Positions 33,556 through 42,761 are shown, counted from the first letter of the stretch. The stretch is 64,000 nt of DNA from Leptofilum sp965223525 (GCF_965223525.1 NZ_OZ245005.1:1860001-1924000), one strand, 5' to 3'. The notes: generated by a model from the sequence alone, not told the origin. A program made the numbers and translations.

Positions 33556-33570
33556 ATACTTAAGTATATG
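33553..33570. promoter_or_regulatory. 18-bp perfect palindrome over the phosphatase start codon
   Basis: CATATACTTAAGTATATG is identical on both strands. Its end supplies the ATG of the phosphatase gene (33553-33555 on the minus strand). It could be an operator or an RNA hairpin masking the start codon. Confidence 0.5.
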
Positions 33571-33732
33571 ACAATGCAGTCCAAACGGAAAAGAGTTTCC
33601 ATCGTGAACTTTAGGAAACATCATTGATTTCACTACACTTTTGTGTTACCTTAAATTATTGAGGGCTTTACGAAAATAAATCCTATAAATCATAAAAGAA
33701 ATTTGATGAAAAATGAACCGCGACATTGTGAT

Positions 33733-33793
33733 TTACTTGAGTAAATCATAGAGAAATCGCCCTCCGGTTTTCAAATACTTTCTGTGGTTTGCA
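33733..33793. repeat. 61-bp intergenic repeat, copy 1
   Basis: This segment matches 50017-50078 at about 84% by eye, with the constant core GAGAAATCGCCCT and the end TGTGGTTTGCA. It lies in the 376-bp spacer 33556-33931, upstream of the coiled-coil gene that opens the GTPase operon. No gene is seen in the spacer. Confidence 0.75.
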
Positions 33794-33931
33794 CAATTGT
33801 AAAAAAGAGAAAAAGATCTGCTGAAATAGGAACTTTAAGGGTAGTGATATTTATTGTGAGTAATTGGCAGTTATTTTGTTTAGCTGCACAAGTAGAGAAG
33901 GCAGGATATTTTCACATCCATGGAGAATAAT

Positions 33932-34675
33932 ATGGCCAAGCAAGAAACAACCGTAACCAAAGAGAAGACCGCACCAAAACCCCCATCGGCAATGCCCCCC
34001 ATGCCCAATGAAAACGGGTTTGGTTCCAGAAATGATCTGGAAGATTTGCGCGAAATTTTCTGGGGCAATCACATTCGCACGACAGAAAGCCGCTTTACTA
34101 CCGTAGAAGCCAATCTGGAAACTGTTAACCGCACCTTGCAGGATTCCTTTAGCGAGCGCCTGGCTGCTTTGGCCGAGACATCACAGAATAAGCTCACAGA
34201 TACGCAAACCCGGCTTGCTGAACAGCTTGAAAACCAAAACAAGCAAAGTGCTCAGGCATTAACGGCCGTTAAGCAAGAAATCAACCAGCGGCTCGATAAG
34301 CAGGAGGATAGTCACGGCGCGGAAATGCGGAAGCTGCATCGTGAGCTGATGGAGTACGTGGACAAACAAGCCTCCACCCAGGCCAACAACCTTCGGCAAG
34401 CTCAGCAAGAGCTTGGCGAACGCCTGGACAAGCTGGCCACCGATCTCATCACCCAAATAGGCAAAGTGCAAAAAGAGCTTTCCCAACAGATCACCCGTCT
34501 CAACGAAGAGCAGGTGCAGCGAGTGAACGCCGCACGGAACGAATCCCAAAAACGAGACGATGATTTGCGGCAAGAAGCCCTAAAGCTAACGGCCGCACTG
34601 GACGAAAAAGCCACCGCCCGTCATGATCTGGCGCAGTTGTACATGGAGCTAGGACGCCGCTTGTACAATGGTTAG
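33932..34675 (+). CDS. Coiled-coil protein of unknown function
   Basis: I chose the ATG at 33932, preceded by GGAG. The 247-residue protein has a basic, Pro-rich N-terminus (about residues 1-35), a segment with DLEDLREIFWGNHIRTTE, and then near-continuous coiled coil with heptad hydrophobics to about residue 235. It ends in ARHDLAQLYMELGRRLYNG. No catalytic motif is seen. It is soluble. It stands 132 bp ahead of the other coiled-coil gene of the GTPase operon and may be part of the same complex (inference). It resembles scaffold or phage-shock-like coiled-coil proteins only in general shape. Confidence 0.6.
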   Translation: MAKQETTVTKEKTAPKPPSAMPPMPNENGFGSRNDLEDLREIFWGNHIRTTESRFTTVEANLETVNRTLQDSFSERLAALAETSQNKLTDTQTRLAEQLENQNKQSAQALTAVKQEINQRLDKQEDSHGAEMRKLHRELMEYVDKQASTQANNLRQAQQELGERLDKLATDLITQIGKVQKELSQQITRLNEEQVQRVNAARNESQKRDDDLRQEALKLTAALDEKATARHDLAQLYMELGRRLYNG

Positions 34676-34807
34676 GGGATTGTTGCCAGAATAGGCGGCA
34701 AACAATAACTTACCATACCAGATTTAGAAGGCCGCTTACTCCAAGCCGTCCGCAGAATAAGGGCGTATAAATATGTTGTGGAATTATGCGGACGCCATTG
34801 AAAGTTA

Positions 34808-36448
34808 ATGACCATTCCCCCGCTTGAAGACAGACCTGCTTCACAGCGCAGTGAAGAGGATTTGCTGCGTTCAGCGCAATCCATCCTTTTGGCCCGCGAG
34901 CGTGAGCGTATCCGTGCGCTGGAAGAAGAGCTGGCTACCTACCGAGCGTCCGAAAGCACCATTGAAGAGCTGCAAGAAAAAATTGAACAGTTAGAAGCCA
35001 AACTACTGCAAGTAGAGCGTGCCTACGAAAACCAGTTGCTCGATCTGCAAACGAACATCTCAGTTCTAAACTACAAAAATTTCGGCCGTTCCGAGAGCCT
35101 GCTCAGTCGCCTTTCCCCAGTGTTTAGCCGTCTCATTGGCAAGCGTATTGAAGAAGACCGGGAAGAGATGGCCAAAACATTCAGCCCCATCATGGGGGAG
35201 GCCATCCGTACCCAAATTCGCAACAGTCGCCAAGACATGATTGACGCCATTTATCCGATCATCGGTGCCTCGGTGCAAAAATCGGTGGCCGAAACTCTGC
35301 GCGAAATTCAGCGCAATATTGATGTACGCTTGCGACAAACTACCGGGGATGTTTGGCGGCAGCTTATTGCCCGCATTCGTGGTGTGTCTCCTTCAGAATT
35401 GGCACTGCGAGATGCCATTCCCTTTGAAATTGAGCAGCTTTTTTTCATTCAGCGCGATACCGGCTTGCTGCTGGCGACCTATCCTGCTGAAGACGCCGAG
35501 CTTAGTTCTGGCATGATTAGCGGCATGCTTACGGCCATTCGCCAATTTGCCAGGGATTCATTTGGGCGCGGCCGCACCGACACCGATCTGGATGAAATTC
35601 AATATGGGGACGACCGGATTATTATTCAGGGTGGGCAGTATGCCTATCTGGCGGCTGTTATTCATGGCATTGAGCCAGCGGGCTTTCGGGGCAAGCTACA
35701 AACATTTGTCTCAGAATTGCATTTGCAACATGAGGCTGAACTGCGGGCTTACGCTGGTGACCCAGACACATTGCCGCCGCTGGATGCAGAATTGGCAAAC
35801 TTCATAGAGATCGTGGCCGACAGGCAACAACAGCGCAAACCGCTGAGTCGCTTGCAGCGTTGGTTCATCTTTATTTTTGGGATTGGCGGGGTACTATTTT
35901 TGGCACTTTCCTGCTTTTATTTGCAGTTTACCCTTGCCCTTCTGCCTGTAGCATTTCCCACACAAACGCCGACTTCTACCCCCACTGCCACAAATACGCC
36001 AACTGTTACGCCATCGTCTACACATACGCCCATCCCCACAAATACGCCATCGCCCACGCTGACCCCAACGCTAACGCCTACCAACACGCCAACCTTTACG
36101 CCCACGTTTACGCCAACCCCAACCCATACGCCAACGAACACGCCTTCACCAACGAATACGCCAACCCCAACTGTGACGCTCACTCCCTCGCTGACTCCAA
36201 CGCCAATTTCTGCCCTCATGATTGGGAACGTGTTTACGCTTTCTGAGCCGCGTCTGTTTACGCCGCGCACGGGTGAGGTTATTGAGGGAACGGCCGTTAC
36301 CATTGTTGCCGTCTACGATGATTGGGCCAAAATACAATGGATTGACCAAAATGGCTTACAAGAAGGCTGGGTTTTGTTACAATGGATAGACTTGCGTATA
36401 CCGATTCCTGATTATTTAATTACGCCAACACCTACGAGGGCGTTTTAA
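34808..36448 (+). CDS. Transmembrane coiled-coil protein with a roadblock-like sensor segment and PT-rich linker
   Basis: The 546-residue protein begins with a coiled coil (about 15-95) and a helical region (about 95-185). Residues ~200-320 form an alpha/beta segment (EIEQLFFIQRDTGLLLATY ... GGQYAYLAAVIHGIEPAGF) that resembles roadblock/longin-type domains seen with small GTPases; this is my inference. One membrane helix lies at about 352-378. Outside are about 85 residues of TPT-type repeats and a C-terminal beta domain (about 465-546, SH3-like by eye). It could link an internal GTPase switch to the cell surface. Confidence 0.6.
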   Translation: MTIPPLEDRPASQRSEEDLLRSAQSILLARERERIRALEEELATYRASESTIEELQEKIEQLEAKLLQVERAYENQLLDLQTNISVLNYKNFGRSESLLSRLSPVFSRLIGKRIEEDREEMAKTFSPIMGEAIRTQIRNSRQDMIDAIYPIIGASVQKSVAETLREIQRNIDVRLRQTTGDVWRQLIARIRGVSPSELALRDAIPFEIEQLFFIQRDTGLLLATYPAEDAELSSGMISGMLTAIRQFARDSFGRGRTDTDLDEIQYGDDRIIIQGGQYAYLAAVIHGIEPAGFRGKLQTFVSELHLQHEAELRAYAGDPDTLPPLDAELANFIEIVADRQQQRKPLSRLQRWFIFIFGIGGVLFLALSCFYLQFTLALLPVAFPTQTPTSTPTATNTPTVTPSSTHTPIPTNTPSPTLTPTLTPTNTPTFTPTFTPTPTHTPTNTPSPTNTPTPTVTLTPSLTPTPISALMIGNVFTLSEPRLFTPRTGEVIEGTAVTIVAVYDDWAKIQWIDQNGLQEGWVLLQWIDLRIPIPDYLITPTPTRAF

Positions 36449-36467
36449 CTTAGAGAATTTTATTTTA

Positions 36468-36971
36468 ATGAAGATTGTGCAAAAGAAAATTTGCTTACTT
36501 GGTGATTTTTCTGTAGGCAAAACCAGCCTGATCCGGCGTTATGTAGAAGAACGATTTGATGAATCTTACCTCAGCACGATTGGGGTACATATGTCGCGTA
36601 AGCGGTTGGAGCGTGTGGATCACTTTTTAGACTTTTTTATCTGGGACCTAATCGGTGGTGAGGATTTTAGCACACTTGGCTCAAACTATTTGCTAGGCGC
36701 GGCCGGAGCGTTGATTGCGTGTGACCTGACACGACCCGAAACGGTACCCAAGCTGGTTTATTACGCTGAACAGATCCGAGCTGTTAATGAAACGGCCGCA
36801 CTTATTTTTATTGGAAACAAAGTAGACTTAACCAACGCCCGTGCCGTAACGGACCAAAATTTGCGCGACGCGGTTAGTGCCCTCGCTAACAGTTTTCTGC
36901 TCACCAGTGCTAAAACGGGCGAAAATGTTAACGAAGCATTTAGCCAGCTTGCTGATGCTATAGAAGATTAA
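36468..36971 (+). CDS. Ras-like small GTPase (prokaryotic Rab/Roc type)
   Basis: The 167-residue protein is a complete Ras-superfamily GTPase. G1 is GDFSVGKTS (residues 12-20), G2 has Thr37 (STIGVH), G3 is WDLIGGE (59-65), G4 is NKVD (117-120) and G5 is SAK (147-149). Gly and not Gln follows the G3 Gly, so the catalytic residue at this position differs from Ras Gln61; intrinsic hydrolysis may need a partner. There is no lipidation motif. It lies 19 bp after the coiled-coil membrane protein and 1 bp before a hybrid kinase. It is likely a molecular switch for those partners. Confidence 0.93.
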   Translation: MKIVQKKICLLGDFSVGKTSLIRRYVEERFDESYLSTIGVHMSRKRLERVDHFLDFFIWDLIGGEDFSTLGSNYLLGAAGALIACDLTRPETVPKLVYYAEQIRAVNETAALIFIGNKVDLTNARAVTDQNLRDAVSALANSFLLTSAKTGENVNEAFSQLADAIED

Positions 36972-36972
36972 T

Positions 36973-39045
36973 ATGAACCAGCCAGAAGCAGAATTTGACA
37001 CCGCCAAACTGACCAAACAGCTTGTTCAAGTTCTTCAAACCTCGCAGCAATACGCCTATATTGCCATTTCGCCAGAGCGTCTCATTGACTATTTCTCGCC
37101 TAACTTAGGCGAAGTTATTCAAGTGGCTTTTCTAGAATCATTTATTAACCAGCCAATAGAAGATTTATTTAATGAGTTGGTGGGTTCTCAGATTGCATTC
37201 GATGATCTTGTTTCCGGCAGGCGGGAATTATTCCGGCTAGAAAATATTGCTCGTAAACAGTCTGACGGCCAATTTACCTACCTGACGCTCCAGTTGGTAT
37301 TGCTGGATGCACTTCACCCAGAGGCGGGTTTTTTGCTAACAGTAGAAAACAGTACGCAAATCGGCCGTTTGCAGCAAACCCTTACCCAGCAGCGAAACGA
37401 ATTGAAACAGGAAGTGTCTCGCCGCGAAAAAGCGGAAGCCGCCTTGCAACTACTAAATGAAGAGCTGGAACAGCGCGTTAAGGAGCGCACGGCCGAATTA
37501 GCCAAAGCCAATGAGCAGTTGCGCTTGCTAGAAGCTGCCATCGTCAACACCAGCGATACGGTCATCATAACTGAAGCCCAGCCTGAGGATTTAAGCAAGG
37601 CAGGGATTGTTTATGTAAACAAAGCCTTTACCAAAGCGACAGGCTATAAATACAAAGAGATTGTGGGGCAGTCGCGCCAGGTGTTTCACGGACCCAACAC
37701 CGATCCCCGCCAGCTAGAAAAAATTCGTCGGGCGTTGTCTAATCGAGAAGCCGTGCATGTGGAGTTGATCAATTACCGTAAAGATGGCACGGAATATTGG
37801 GCAGATATGACAGTAGCACCCATTTTGAATAACGAGCAGGAGCTGACTCATTTTGTCTCTATTGAGCGGGATGCCACTGAACGCAAACAGTTGGAAACTG
37901 CGCTGCTGCAAGCGCAAAAAATGGAGGCGATTGGCCTGCTGGCAGGGGGCATTGCCCATGACTTTAATAATGTGCTCACCATCATTATGAGCTATTCTGA
38001 TTTATTGCTGCGCTTGTATGAACAAGACCCGATGGTAATCAAATATGTTAATCCGATTCATACAGCAGGCAAACGGGCATCTGATCTTACGTACCAGCTA
38101 CTGGCGTTTAGCCGCCAGCAGGTGCTGGAGTTGGAAGAGCTAAATCTGAATGAAATTATTACTGAAGTAGAGCAGATGATTCGTCGGCCGATTGGTGAAG
38201 ATATTCAGTTTGCTACGTTGCTAGCACCGGATTTGTGGCAAATTGAGGCTGATCCGGGCCAAATTAGTCAGGTTGTCATGAACCTATCGGTAAATGCCCG
38301 TGATGCCATGCCGCAGGGGGGCAGCCTGGTTATCAAAACAGAAAATTACGTGTTGGCGAAGAAAGACGGCCGTATCTCGCCAGAGCTAGAATCCGGTGAA
38401 TATGTTCGCCTCACGGTGAAAGATACCGGCCGAGGGATGAATCAAGAAACGGTCAAGCGCATCTTCGAGCCATTTTATACCACCAAAGAGCTGGGCAAAG
38501 GCACCGGCTTGGGCTTGTCCAGCGTCTATGGCATTGTGGCTCAAAGCAATGGCGGCATTGTTGTGCATAGCGAAATCAACGTGGGTACAACCTTTGAAAT
38601 TTTGTTACCGCGCTCAATGACAACGAAAGCAGTAACGGAAGCAGATGCAGCGGGTCTGAACCAGCGCAGAGGAGGCGCAACCATTCTTTTGGTTGAGGAC
38701 GAAAAGGATGTACGCGATTTACTAGCCGAAGGCTTAACCCAAAATGGATACCGCGTATTGGTGGCCTGGAATGGCCTGGAGGCGTTAGAGATTTACCAAA
38801 ATGAGGCCAAAGCGATTGATTTGTTGCTGACAGACGTGGTACTGCCCAAGATGAGCGGGCATGACCTATCGCAAAGTTTGCAGCAGCAAGACCCCAATTT
38901 GAAAACATTGTATATAACAGGTTACACAGATGCGGTCATTATGAATCATGGCGTGCCGGGTGAAACGGTGAATTTGCTGCAAAAACCGTTTACCGTTGGG
39001 CAGCTTATTGCCAAGCTAGAGCGCGTTTTGGGGCGTACTGACTGA
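36973..39045 (+). CDS. Hybrid sensor histidine kinase (PAS, HisKA, HATPase, receiver)
   Basis: The 690-residue protein has no membrane helix. An N-terminal PAS-like region (about 15-130) is followed by a coiled coil (about 135-185), a PAS domain (about 185-305; its LOV position reads GQSRQVF without the flavin Cys), HisKA with His near residue 326 (GGIAHDFNNVL), HATPase (about 430-545, DTGRGMNQ, GTGLGLSSVYG) and a C-terminal receiver (about 566-685, phospho-Asp near 620 in LLTDVVLPKMSG). It is translated right after the GTPase gene with 1 base between them. A soluble kinase coupled to a small GTPase suggests a shared signalling route. The output partner is unknown. Confidence 0.9.
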   Translation: MNQPEAEFDTAKLTKQLVQVLQTSQQYAYIAISPERLIDYFSPNLGEVIQVAFLESFINQPIEDLFNELVGSQIAFDDLVSGRRELFRLENIARKQSDGQFTYLTLQLVLLDALHPEAGFLLTVENSTQIGRLQQTLTQQRNELKQEVSRREKAEAALQLLNEELEQRVKERTAELAKANEQLRLLEAAIVNTSDTVIITEAQPEDLSKAGIVYVNKAFTKATGYKYKEIVGQSRQVFHGPNTDPRQLEKIRRALSNREAVHVELINYRKDGTEYWADMTVAPILNNEQELTHFVSIERDATERKQLETALLQAQKMEAIGLLAGGIAHDFNNVLTIIMSYSDLLLRLYEQDPMVIKYVNPIHTAGKRASDLTYQLLAFSRQQVLELEELNLNEIITEVEQMIRRPIGEDIQFATLLAPDLWQIEADPGQISQVVMNLSVNARDAMPQGGSLVIKTENYVLAKKDGRISPELESGEYVRLTVKDTGRGMNQETVKRIFEPFYTTKELGKGTGLGLSSVYGIVAQSNGGIVVHSEINVGTTFEILLPRSMTTKAVTEADAAGLNQRRGGATILLVEDEKDVRDLLAEGLTQNGYRVLVAWNGLEALEIYQNEAKAIDLLLTDVVLPKMSGHDLSQSLQQQDPNLKTLYITGYTDAVIMNHGVPGETVNLLQKPFTVGQLIAKLERVLGRTD

Positions 39046-39048
39046 GAT

Positions 39049-40377
39049 ATGGCCGACAAAAACAACGATTTGCAGGCAAAGCTGCGTCGCTTGGGCATGG
39101 TGCGCGGGGCGCGGCAGCTCAAAACGCCACGCACGCTCAAGCCTGCGCCGCCTGTTGATGAAACGTTGTTACGGCCGTTTCCAACCCCCAGAAGTCCAAA
39201 ACCATTTGATGACGACGACATTCAGCCGCTGGAAAAATTGCTGCCCGGCGGCCAACTGGTTAGCACACCAGACGGCGACTGCTTTGTGCTGGATCAAGTT
39301 TACAATGTGCAACATCAGCATGGCGATGACCGACTTGCTGACTTGCTGGCTTTCACCCCTGCTGCCGCTGCGCCTTTTGTAAAAGACGACCGACTGACCA
39401 AGTTCGGTTTCCGCGATTTTCTCTTTTTGGATACAGAAACAACGGGGCTGGCGGGCGCGGGGACGCTGGCGTTCATGGTGGGCGTAGGCTTTTTTGAACC
39501 CGGCGCACGCGGCGAGCGATTTGTGGTGCGCCAATACTTTTTGCGCGACCACGGCGATGAGCCTGCCATGCTGCTACTATTGGATGAATTGCTGGCGCAA
39601 AAAGCGGGCTTGGTGACGTTTAACGGCCGTTCCTTCGACATTCCCCTGCTAGAAGGGCGATTTATTATGAATCGGCTGCCAACGGATTTGGCGGAACGGC
39701 CGCATTTTGATTTGCTGCATCCTGCCCGTCGCCTGTGGCGGCATCGGTTGGGCTCTTGTGCCCTGAGTTCGCTAGAAGGCAGCCTGCTGGGCCTACGCCG
39801 CAGCCAGGAAGATGTGCCTGGCTGGCTGATTCCCAGCCTGTACAACCAGTACCTTCGCAGCGGCGACGCCCGTGAACTGGTGCGCGTTTTTTACCACAAC
39901 GAGATTGACATGGTTTCGATGGTGACGCTGGCGGCGCGGGTGACGCGCTTGCTCCACCAGCCCGACCCCGGCGATCATCCTATTGACCTGTACAGCCTGG
40001 GGCGTTGGCAGGCAGATTTGGGGCTGACCGAGGCGGCGGAGCAAAACTTCCGGCTGGCGGCGCAGGGGGAGTTGCCCCTAGAACTGTACCACCAAAATTT
40101 ACACAGATTGGCATTGCTGTTGAAGCGAAATGGCCGTGCCGCCGAAGCGCTCCCCCTCTGGCAACAAATTGCCGCCACCAGCTTTGATGATGTAACTGCC
40201 CATGAAGAACTGGCCAAATATTATGAGTGGCAAGCCCAAGAGCTCGATCAGGCACTGATTTGGACAGAGCAGGCACTCAATTTGGTCGGAAGCTGGGGGC
40301 GTAGGCAGCAACAGCCAACCCGCGCCGAATTAGAGCATCGGCACGCTCGCCTGCAACGAAAGCTAAAAACGCAGTAA
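39049..40377 (+). CDS. YprB-like DEDD exonuclease with TPR-like C-terminus
   Basis: The 442-residue protein has an RNase H-like domain with DEDD motifs: DTETTGL (about residue 127), FNGRSFD (about 190) and a final Asp in YHNEIDMVSM. The C-terminal ~120 residues are helical TPR-like repeats. YprB-family proteins are predicted 3'-5' exonucleases. The gene is 3 bp after the kinase stop and shares the strand with the GTPase operon. It may be cotranscribed without being functionally part of it. Confidence 0.78.
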   Translation: MADKNNDLQAKLRRLGMVRGARQLKTPRTLKPAPPVDETLLRPFPTPRSPKPFDDDDIQPLEKLLPGGQLVSTPDGDCFVLDQVYNVQHQHGDDRLADLLAFTPAAAAPFVKDDRLTKFGFRDFLFLDTETTGLAGAGTLAFMVGVGFFEPGARGERFVVRQYFLRDHGDEPAMLLLLDELLAQKAGLVTFNGRSFDIPLLEGRFIMNRLPTDLAERPHFDLLHPARRLWRHRLGSCALSSLEGSLLGLRRSQEDVPGWLIPSLYNQYLRSGDARELVRVFYHNEIDMVSMVTLAARVTRLLHQPDPGDHPIDLYSLGRWQADLGLTEAAEQNFRLAAQGELPLELYHQNLHRLALLLKRNGRAAEALPLWQQIAATSFDDVTAHEELAKYYEWQAQELDQALIWTEQALNLVGSWGRRQQQPTRAELEHRHARLQRKLKTQ

Positions 40378-40506
40378 CCCCTAGGCAGGGGTGAGCCACT
40401 TTACCCTTACCCACATAGTGCTCTGTTATGCAAGTTTCTCAGCACTTGTTTTTTTCCCTCCCCTAGCTCCTCCCTCCGGGAGGGGAACCGGTCCCTCTCC
40501 CTTTGG

Positions 40507-41723
40507 GGGCTGAGGGGAGGACACCTTTTCAGGCAAGCCTAGGGTCGGGCAAGAATTGTAAATTGTAAATTGATAAAATGGTTATGTCTCAAAACAAACT
40601 CAAAGAAGAATTGAAGCCCCTCTTTGAACAAACTCCAATGACGACGTATACGGCCGTCTGCATGACGCTGCATTGGTTGAGCAAGACCTTGCGAAACCGC
40701 AACGCTTCCCAAAGCAAGCGACCAAGCATAGGCGACCACCAGGAGAACAAGCAGACGATCCATATGGTCTGGATGACTAATCCGACTGTCTGCCCAATGC
40801 CAGCCACCGCTTTTGAGGTCGCGGAAACTTTGCTCCTGCCAATTGCGGTTGGCATACTCAAAGCCAGTCAGCGTAGTGTCATTGGTTACCAACGCCCATG
40901 CTTGGTCATAGCCTGCGCTCCAAATCGCATGTGCGGTTGCTGGCAACCGGCCGCGCTGCTTGAAAGCGAGTCCATCAGCCGACCACTGTTGACCAGCCTG
41001 TACCATGTTGGCAATGGCAAAATCGCCTGCCTCGGTGCAGATTTTGGTCATGCTGGTAACGCGAAACAGATAGCACCAACCCAAGCTGGCCACAGCCTGA
41101 CACAAATCAGGAGATGTCCCAATCCCTCGGTCAGCCAACACCACGACGTTTCTGTCTGCTGCAATGCCCTTCTTGACAGTTTGCAACAGGGCTGTGACCA
41201 TGCCAACTTGCCCCTCGGCTGGGTACTGGTCATGATTGTTGGCAATATAACAACGCCAGGCCAGAGGGATACAACGTCCTTCCCAGGCAGCGCCAACCAC
41301 CATGGCAGCCAAGCGGTCTTGCAACTTTGTCTCATCCACCAGCAGATAAAGCTTGCCTGGTGGCAACTGGCTGACAATCCAGGCTGTCCATTGGCTGAAG
41401 AAGGCTTGCAGAGGAAAACGTTTGTTGTCCAGAAAACGTCGCAAGCGACGGGCACAACTTTCGACCCTCTCGCCTGTAGCAACCTGGCGGGCAATCTGTT
41501 GCTGTTGGCAGCTTTCTGCTCGCATGATGCCCAGGCTAAACAAGCCGACGTTATCGACTTGCCAGCTATTGAGACAAGGCAATTGGCTGGCGATTGTTTG
41601 ATTCCATTGATAAAGTACTGGATAGCTCATTTTGGCCTCCTTCTGACGTTTTGGAACACATCAGAATTGTCCTTGATGAGCTATTCTTTTTTCAACCCTC
41701 TAAACATGTCCTCCCCTCAGCCC
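40507..41723. mobile_element. IS4-like insertion sequence
   Basis: A single transposase gene (40539-41630) is bracketed by a 17-bp inverted repeat, GGGCTGAGGGGAGGACA at 40507-40523 and its complement at 41707-41723. The flanks on both sides are CCTCCC-rich palindromic spacer DNA, so part of the inverted repeat may belong to that DNA. I see no clear target duplication. Total length is about 1.2 kb. Confidence 0.6.
40539..41630 (-). CDS. IS4-family DDE transposase
   Basis: The 363-residue protein has the DDE pattern: Asp in LLVDETKLQD, Asp in VVLADRGIG, and Glu in the Y/E-rich motif QEQSFRDLKSGGW. These fit IS4-type transposases with an RNase H fold and long beta insertion. AGAAGGAGG lies 6 bases before the ATG. 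The gene is intact with no frameshift, so the element could be active. It catalyses cut-and-paste transposition of its own element. Confidence 0.88.
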   Translation of the reverse strand: MSYPVLYQWNQTIASQLPCLNSWQVDNVGLFSLGIMRAESCQQQQIARQVATGERVESCARRLRRFLDNKRFPLQAFFSQWTAWIVSQLPPGKLYLLVDETKLQDRLAAMVVGAAWEGRCIPLAWRCYIANNHDQYPAEGQVGMVTALLQTVKKGIAADRNVVVLADRGIGTSPDLCQAVASLGWCYLFRVTSMTKICTEAGDFAIANMVQAGQQWSADGLAFKQRGRLPATAHAIWSAGYDQAWALVTNDTTLTGFEYANRNWQEQSFRDLKSGGWHWADSRISHPDHMDRLLVLLVVAYAWSLALGSVAVSQGLAQPMQRHADGRIRRHWSLFKEGLQFFFEFVLRHNHFINLQFTILARP

Positions 41724-41785
41724 TGGTAGGGGAGGAAGTCAGAGTTCCCCTCCCTGTAGGAGGGGATTGAGGGGAAGGCAATAAA

Positions 41786-42658
41786 ATGACCCAACGACCC
41801 GAAACCAAAAGTGATTACCAAGAAAGCATCATGCGGGTGATGTTGTTGATTCAGTCACGGCTGGATGAACCGCCAGGCCTGGATGAGGTTGCGGCCGTGG
41901 CGGCTTTCTCACGCTACCATTTTCATCGGCTGTTTACGGCATACACGGGTGAGAGTTTGAGCACGTTTGTGCGCCGTCTGCGGCTGGAACGGGCGGCGAA
42001 TCGGCTGCGGCAGACGTTCGATCCCATCACAGAAATTGCGCTGGATGCGGGCTATGAAACCCCGACCAATTTTGGCAAAGCGTTTAAGCAGCAGTTTGGT
42101 CAGTCGCCGTCACAGTTTCGAGAGGAGCATCATTTGTTGGATACGGCCGTTTTCCGCCAAGCCCGTGCCGAGGAAAAAGAAAAAATGACCCCCAAAATTG
42201 TGAATTTAGAACCGCAAACCGTCCTGTTCGTCCGCAAAACCGGGCCATACAGCGCGGCATCGGCTGCGGCTTTTGGCACATTGATGCCTTTTGCTTACCA
42301 GCACAACCTGATCAACAAACAGACACAAATGCTTGGCATCTCCCACGACAGCCCAGACATCACCGCCGCTGACAAGCTGCGCTACGATGCCTGCATTACC
42401 CTTGAACAGCCCATCGAGCCGCAGGGTGAGTTTGGTGTGCAAACGATTGCCGGGGGACGGTATGCCCTTTTTGTATACAAAGGGCCGTACGAGAATTTTG
42501 ACGAGACCTACAGTTTGATTTTTAGGCATTGGCTAGGGCAAAGCGGTGAGCGTTTGCGAGATGTGCCCACTTTTGAAAGGTATCTCAATCACGATTCGCG
42601 CCAAACAGAGCCGCGGAATTTACGCACGGAAATCTACATTCCGCTTGCTGAAGCGTAG
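41786..42658 (+). CDS. AraC-family regulator with GyrI-like effector domain
   Basis: The 290-residue protein has an N-terminal AraC helix-turn-helix pair (about residues 12-115: AAFSRYHFHRLFTAYTGES and AGYETPTNFGKAFKQQFGQS). A C-terminal GyrI/SoxS-type effector-binding domain (about 135-288, VLFVRKTGPYSA ... ALFVYKGPYENF) follows. The second domain binds small hydrophobic or cationic molecules, as in Rob and BmrR. It probably controls the MFS transporter gene that follows after a terminator-like hairpin. It lies 60 bp from the IS right end. Confidence 0.92.
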   Translation: MTQRPETKSDYQESIMRVMLLIQSRLDEPPGLDEVAAVAAFSRYHFHRLFTAYTGESLSTFVRRLRLERAANRLRQTFDPITEIALDAGYETPTNFGKAFKQQFGQSPSQFREEHHLLDTAVFRQARAEEKEKMTPKIVNLEPQTVLFVRKTGPYSAASAAAFGTLMPFAYQHNLINKQTQMLGISHDSPDITAADKLRYDACITLEQPIEPQGEFGVQTIAGGRYALFVYKGPYENFDETYSLIFRHWLGQSGERLRDVPTFERYLNHDSRQTEPRNLRTEIYIPLAEA

Positions 42659-42709
42659 AGGCAAATCCCCCAAATTCAGATACAATCGCCAAAACCACAA
42701 CCAAAAACA

Positions 42710-42746
42710 CAGCACTCAGACGATTCTGGGTGCTGTTTGTTGTTTG
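42710..42746 (+). terminator. Intrinsic terminator after the AraC gene
   Basis: CAGCACTCAGA (42710-42720) pairs with TCTGGGTGCTG (42725-42735) with one G-U pair, and TTTGTTGTTTG follows. It ends 15 bases before the likely start of the MFS gene. Confidence 0.65.
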
Positions 42747-42761
42747 TCACAGGAGACTATT

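Noticed and set aside
35970..36200. A possible CRISPR or tandem repeat array at the ACG-CCA-rich stretch
   Set aside because: These are degenerate codons for the TPT linker of the 34808 protein; there are no regular spacers.
40578..41729. A 383-residue open frame on the plus strand across the IS element
   Set aside because: It lies fully antisense to an intact DDE transposase, lacks a recognisable domain and has no ribosome site. The transposase frame explains the conservation.
41786..42761. A long MFS frame starting at 42546
   Set aside because: It would overlap the AraC gene by over 100 bases. The first ~70 residues are hydrophilic and unlike MFS proteins, while TTG 42762 has a proper ribosome site.
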